A DNA stretch of 64,000 nucleotides, taken from NCBI GenBank assembly GCA_963693085.1, contig OY856409.1, positions 1,535,743,072-1,535,807,071 on the forward strand, read 5' to 3'. A program made the translations under genes and the position numbers. Of the stretch, positions 60,831 to 64,000 are shown one piece after another; position 1 is the first letter of the stretch; each line of letters starts with the position of its first letter. Below the pieces are notes generated by a model. That model worked only from the letters and a program-made list of their open reading frames with translations, was not told the origin of the DNA and made no database searches. The DNA is from Alisma plantago-aquatica. Taxonomy: Eukaryota; Streptophyta; Magnoliopsida; Alismatales; Alismataceae.

Positions 60831-61149
60831 TTGTAGAATTTATTCTCTTCCTTCTTCTTTGCCTTCACCCTCAGAAGCTGCTTTCGTTCCTAGAAGCATA
60901 TTACCATGCATGCCTGCTTGGAGTGTGTGTCCATGCTTGGATGTATGAACCCTTAATGTGAGAGCTTCTCATGTCATATAGTTTGAGAAACTACACTACC
61001 TCCACCTATAGTTAGAAGAACTGTATCCTTTGCACCTATGGCCCCCATGCCATAGGGTGGTGCCTCTATGAGCTGTGCCTGTTCGATTGCACTGCATAAT
61101 TTGTCCTACCACATATTACTTTTTTTAACAGTTGGCAATTTTACCTCTA

Positions 61150-61523
61150 CACCTATTGAAACTTGCAGTCTCGCACCAGACTGTCCTTGAGAGTTGAAAA
61201 TGTCTAGCACTATTCAGGTTCATGACTTGGCTACCTATATCTTCTGCTTTGAAGCATCTCTCATCGTTTGCTCCTCTTTTGGTTAGGAATATTCCAACTA
61301 ATCAACATACCCCATCGAACTAGTTATCCTTAGTGGTCACTTTCCCCTTCCAAGTTGATAACATGACTCAAACTCATGTTGATTTTTCACAACCAGTAGA
61401 TTCACACCCTCCTGATTTCATTATAATGTTGTCATCAAGATATTGAATTGAATGGCCTCCAATGATAGTTATCAATGTTGTAATGTTTTTATGTGTCTGC
61501 CATGCTTTTTGATTGTCTCCCAT
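61150..61523 (-). pseudogene. gag: Copia gag stub
   Basis: From ATG at 61,521-61,523, just after the primer-binding site, the minus strand encodes MGDNQKAWQTHKNITTLITI and continues to a stop at 61,374. Further downstream, about 61,265-61,170, CFKAEDIG...NSARHFQ resembles decayed zinc-knuckle segments (C-x2-C then GHFQ-like). Almost all of gag and all of pol are deleted from this interior. Confidence 0.45.
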
Positions 61524-61530
61524 GAAATAT

Positions 61531-61542
61531 GCTCTGATATCA
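61531..61542 (-). other. Primer-binding site
   Basis: On the minus strand TGATATCAGAGC lies two bases after the LTR terminus TTCTTCA. It differs by one base from the Met-tRNA complement. Confidence 0.7.
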
Positions 61543-61544
61543 CT

Positions 61545-62430
61545 TGAAGAATCATTTAATGGATAAGCCTTCAAGATCAAGAAAAACCCCTTATGTAAGA
61601 TACAACCCACATAGTGAAACCAAAAATAATAACACCACAGTCAAGACAGAGAAATGTCAATCAATAGCCAATGAGAACATATTTGGAAAATAAGACAACA
61701 TATTATACTAAGCAAGAACATTCACAAGATTATAAAGATTGTCACTCTATCACAACTCTCTACCCATAATAGAATAGCTCAACCCCCTCTCATTTTCTGC
61801 CCTTTTAGCAATCTTTTGGTTTCTCCTTTTTGGCCTAAATAATTGGCACACAATATGGTCTCATGTTGGCACACCCAAAGTTACCACATGTTAAAACACA
61901 CAAATTGACCCACATCAGCACACTATATTATACGACATTATGTATTTTTTTAGTACTCCCATAGTACTCAATAATACAACCCCAAAATATATACCTGACC
62001 TAAAAAAGTCAATATGAGAGGATAAGACTAATCTATTAAAAAGGTTAACAAAGTATTAATGTCAATAATCAATAGACATGAGGATAGGATATGCTAAATA
62101 ATATCTTAGCTCCTAGTCTTTAAAATTACTTTCCCAGTATCGTTAGACAACATGTAATATCATAGAATTGGGTGAGACATAATCCTAGCACAAAATACAT
62201 GCAACCTAAAAAACTTATATGATGTATAATATTAGTAATATAATATACAATTGTATCAACATAGGGATGTTGATACAATTCCAAATATTAATTAATGACA
62301 CACACATGGAACCATCTTCTTTCCCTTTTAGATTTGACTCCTATTAGGATTGACAACATAAATCCAAGCCTTATATGTCCAATTCCTAATACCAATAGGG
62401 CATGGACCGAAATCCTTCTTTATCCCAGCA
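61545..62430 (-). repeat. 5' LTR of minus-strand copia remnant
   Basis: On the minus strand the LTR starts TGCTGGGATAAAG directly after the purine tract GGAGGGGGAGAT (62,442-62,431) and ends TTCTTCA before the primer-binding site. It is also the 3' LTR of the RNase H remnant upstream, so it is shared, as in the Sirevirus array. Confidence 0.65.
62249..62280. repeat. Perfect 14 bp hairpin in LTR
   Basis: AATTGTATCAACAT and its exact inverse ATGTTGATACAATT flank the loop AGGG. The partner LTR lacks an obvious equivalent. Confidence 0.85.
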
Positions 62431-62439
62431 ATCTCCCCC

Positions 62440-62795
62440 TCCAAATCCTACAAAATTGTGGTCCAACTTGTCTTGCATCATTGCCTTGGTCATTATATTA
62501 GAAGCATTCTTCTCAGTATGGATCTTCATTATAGCCAGGAACGTCTTCTCTATCATATCACAAAGCCAATGATATCTCACATCAATGTGCTTTGTCCATG
62601 CATGATGGCATTGTTCTCTTTGTCAAATCAACTACACTCTAACTATTGCAAAAAATAGTTGGGTCAACTTGATTCATACCCAAATCTCCCAAAAAGCTCA
62701 ATATGCAGAGTATCTTTTTCCTACTTCTACTGCTCCAATGTACTCTACTTGTATCATAGAAAGTACAACAAACTTTTGCAAACTAGACTCTCAAG
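62440..62795 (-). pseudogene. pol: Copia RNase H / pol C-terminus remnant
   Basis: Minus-strand fragments match the end of copia pol: YIGAVEVGKDTLHIELFGRFG-like sequence in shifting frames (about 62,755-62,680), TKHIDVRYHW (62,595-62,566), then MIEKTFLAIMKIHTEKNASN and IMTKAM up to the purine tract. The family's HID-x-R-x-H and KN-x3-M-TK signatures are intact. Stops and frameshifts are frequent. It abuts its LTR on the low-coordinate side. On the other side it is cut at about 62,800 by a different LTR element. Confidence 0.7.
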
Positions 62796-62800
62796 ATATG

Positions 62801-64000
62801 GATGTTGGATCTAGGGTTCTAGAAGGGGGTGAATAGAGCTTTAAAACACAAGAATAGTTATACCTTCAAATTATATCAATTGAAACCAAATGCTAAAAGT
62901 GAATTTGAAGTCCTATCTAAACAAACATAGAAAGTATGAGAGATATTGAAACATACACTTGAACAAGGTGTTTAGAGTGGTTCCAATCTCCAAACTAGGA
63001 GATCTTCAATCCACTACCTAGAGAGGTCTACCTCTAGGACTTTGCAACCCATGTATACTTATATTCCATTATAAGACATACAAGATAACCACCTTACCCC
63101 CAAGGGCTTACCTATCCAAGAGATAGTCTTCTACCTCACCAGAGGTCTTACCCACTCTTGCAAGCATCTCAATTCCTTCTCCTAGGACATCTCCTCCTGC
63201 AACAAGTCTTCAGCTTTGAGGATTTACCCATCAAGCTCCTTGAATCTTCCGCCTTGTCCTTCTCCTTCACTTGTAGATGATCTTCACACCTTCTTCTACC
63301 TTGAAGAAGAAGAACAATTCCTCCTTCACTCAAAGAATATCACTTTAGCCTTTGCTCATGGAGAAAGGGGATTGGGAAGTAGAGAGATGGAGAGCTTTAT
63401 AAAGTAACAACGAGGTAGCTCTCTTACAACATGCTTAACTCACTGATAATCACTAAATGCTTTGTAAATGGGAGAGGTAAAGGGGCTCAAAGGGGTTTTA
63501 CACACTCAACTATAGAATGGACCAAGGATAGCATGAATGAGAAACCTTAGAATGAACCCCAACATGTCCTATTTATAGTTGGGGGTGTTCCTTTGAGTGT
63601 GGGATCACTTAAGAACAAAAAGTAGCCATTTTGCAACTTGCAACATACATATTTTTTATTCTAACAACTCTCCAATGGTTGGAACCACTTTTTCTGCACT
63701 TTCCATTTAGTGTATTTAGTCAATTTTCAATAAAGGTAACTCGATCGATCCACTATATGACAAAACCAATTTTCAAATGATCAATAGAGTTTGTCCTGGA
63801 GTAACTCGACCGATTCACCAAAATCAAATTTTGGACAGAAAGTTGGTCGGTCGAGTTTTGTGATTGTGCAACTCGACTGATCTAGATTATTCCCAAAATC
63901 CATCACGGATTGTTCGAGTTTCAAAGTCTATCGATAAAGTTGTGATGAATTTTCCAAAATGATTTTTAAGTGATCTAATGATGGAATTAAGTGTCCCTAA
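62801..64000 (-). mobile_element. Sirevirus-like copia LTR, runs off the window
   Basis: On the minus strand this LTR ends CACCCCCTTCTAGAACCCTA then GATCCAACA, comparable with the end of the 35,008 LTR (CCCTATTCACCCCCCTCTAG). It contains GGTAGTGGATTGA, a purine-rich minisatellite (63,100-63,310), a CTATAAATAGG TATA box (about 63,568-63,578) and CGGTCGA/TCGACCG arms (63,735-63,900). It aligns along its length with 11,330-12,450. It ends directly in copia RNase H sequence, so it is either the downstream LTR of an element extending right or a solo LTR. Confidence 0.75.

Larger units (their letters stand above)
60158..62430 (-). mobile_element. Copia remnant: LTR, gag stub, LTR
   Basis: Two related direct repeats, 61,545-62,430 and 60,158 to about 60,830, align by eye (for example GCAATCTTTTG, GTTGGCACACCC and TTACCACATGTT in both), in minus orientation. 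The higher-coordinate copy ends CA (as + strand TG at 61,545) and is followed on the minus strand by TGATATCAGAGC, a primer-binding site one base from the usual one, then a gag start. It begins TGCTGGG just after a purine tract. So this is a 5' LTR of 886 bp, an interior reduced to about 700 bp, and a diverged 3' LTR. The family differs from the Sirevirus copies at 35,008. Confidence 0.65.

Overview
This window looks like a repeat-dominated, AT-rich stretch of a flowering-plant nuclear genome. Three observations support that. It holds Ty1/copia retrotransposons primed by initiator Met-tRNA (binding site TGGTATCAGAGC), an L1-type plant LINE, and CACTA, hAT and PIF/Harbinger-type DNA transposons. 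The only host-gene-like sequence is a GC-rich L-type lectin fragment of the kind common in monocots, which makes a monocot plausible but unproven. I see no intact host protein-coding gene, no rRNA or tRNA gene and no CRISPR array. Nearly every open frame is a fragment of a decayed mobile element or a chance frame in a repeat.

Layout: (1) 1-4,387 is AT-rich spacer with one clean hAT-type MITE at 498-686. (2) 4,388-10,800 is a decayed CACTA (En/Spm) transposon on the minus strand, with subterminal repeats, a Ptta-like second gene and a TNPD/TNP2-type transposase. (3) 11,048-12,450 is an LTR fragment of a Sirevirus-like copia family. 12,451-14,108 is unclassified repeat. (4) About 14,109-26,774 is an old LTR retrotransposon with LTRs of about 2.9 kb and a non-coding interior. 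Each LTR has a (TA)n tract into which a member of one TA-targeting transposon family has inserted: a 4.39 kb copy at 15,386-19,773 and a 350 bp copy at 24,693-25,042. The large copy carries a broken lectin fragment and at least one other gene-like fragment. (5) 26,775-27,770 is another CACTA-like piece. 27,770-32,731 is mostly featureless apart from a 94 bp Tourist-like MITE. (6) 32,732-43,546 is a Sirevirus-type copia array: a 5'-truncated pol, then LTR, full gag-pol interior, and LTR. (7) 43,547-47,482 is a non-autonomous CACTA-like element packed with palindromes whose core (TCGGTCGA...TCGACCGA) is the same as in the copia LTRs. (8) 47,483-52,536 is mostly unassigned, with a SINE-like head near 50,500. 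(9) 52,537-52,832 is a MITE. About 52,950-59,940 is a 7 kb decayed LINE. (10) 60,158-64,000 holds minus-strand copia remnants: an RNase H piece, an LTR, a gag stub and a second LTR, with an LTR of the family seen at 11,048 inserted into the RNase H piece.

The two strongest leads are as follows. First, one palindromic motif is shared by two copia LTR families, the copia gag-pol spacer and the subterminal arrays of an unrelated CACTA DNA transposon; in the CACTA it forms long foldbacks and a 239 bp A-B-C cassette. Second, a TA-microsatellite-targeting transposon family has hit the homologous (TA)n tract in both LTRs of one retrotransposon, and one member has captured host gene pieces.
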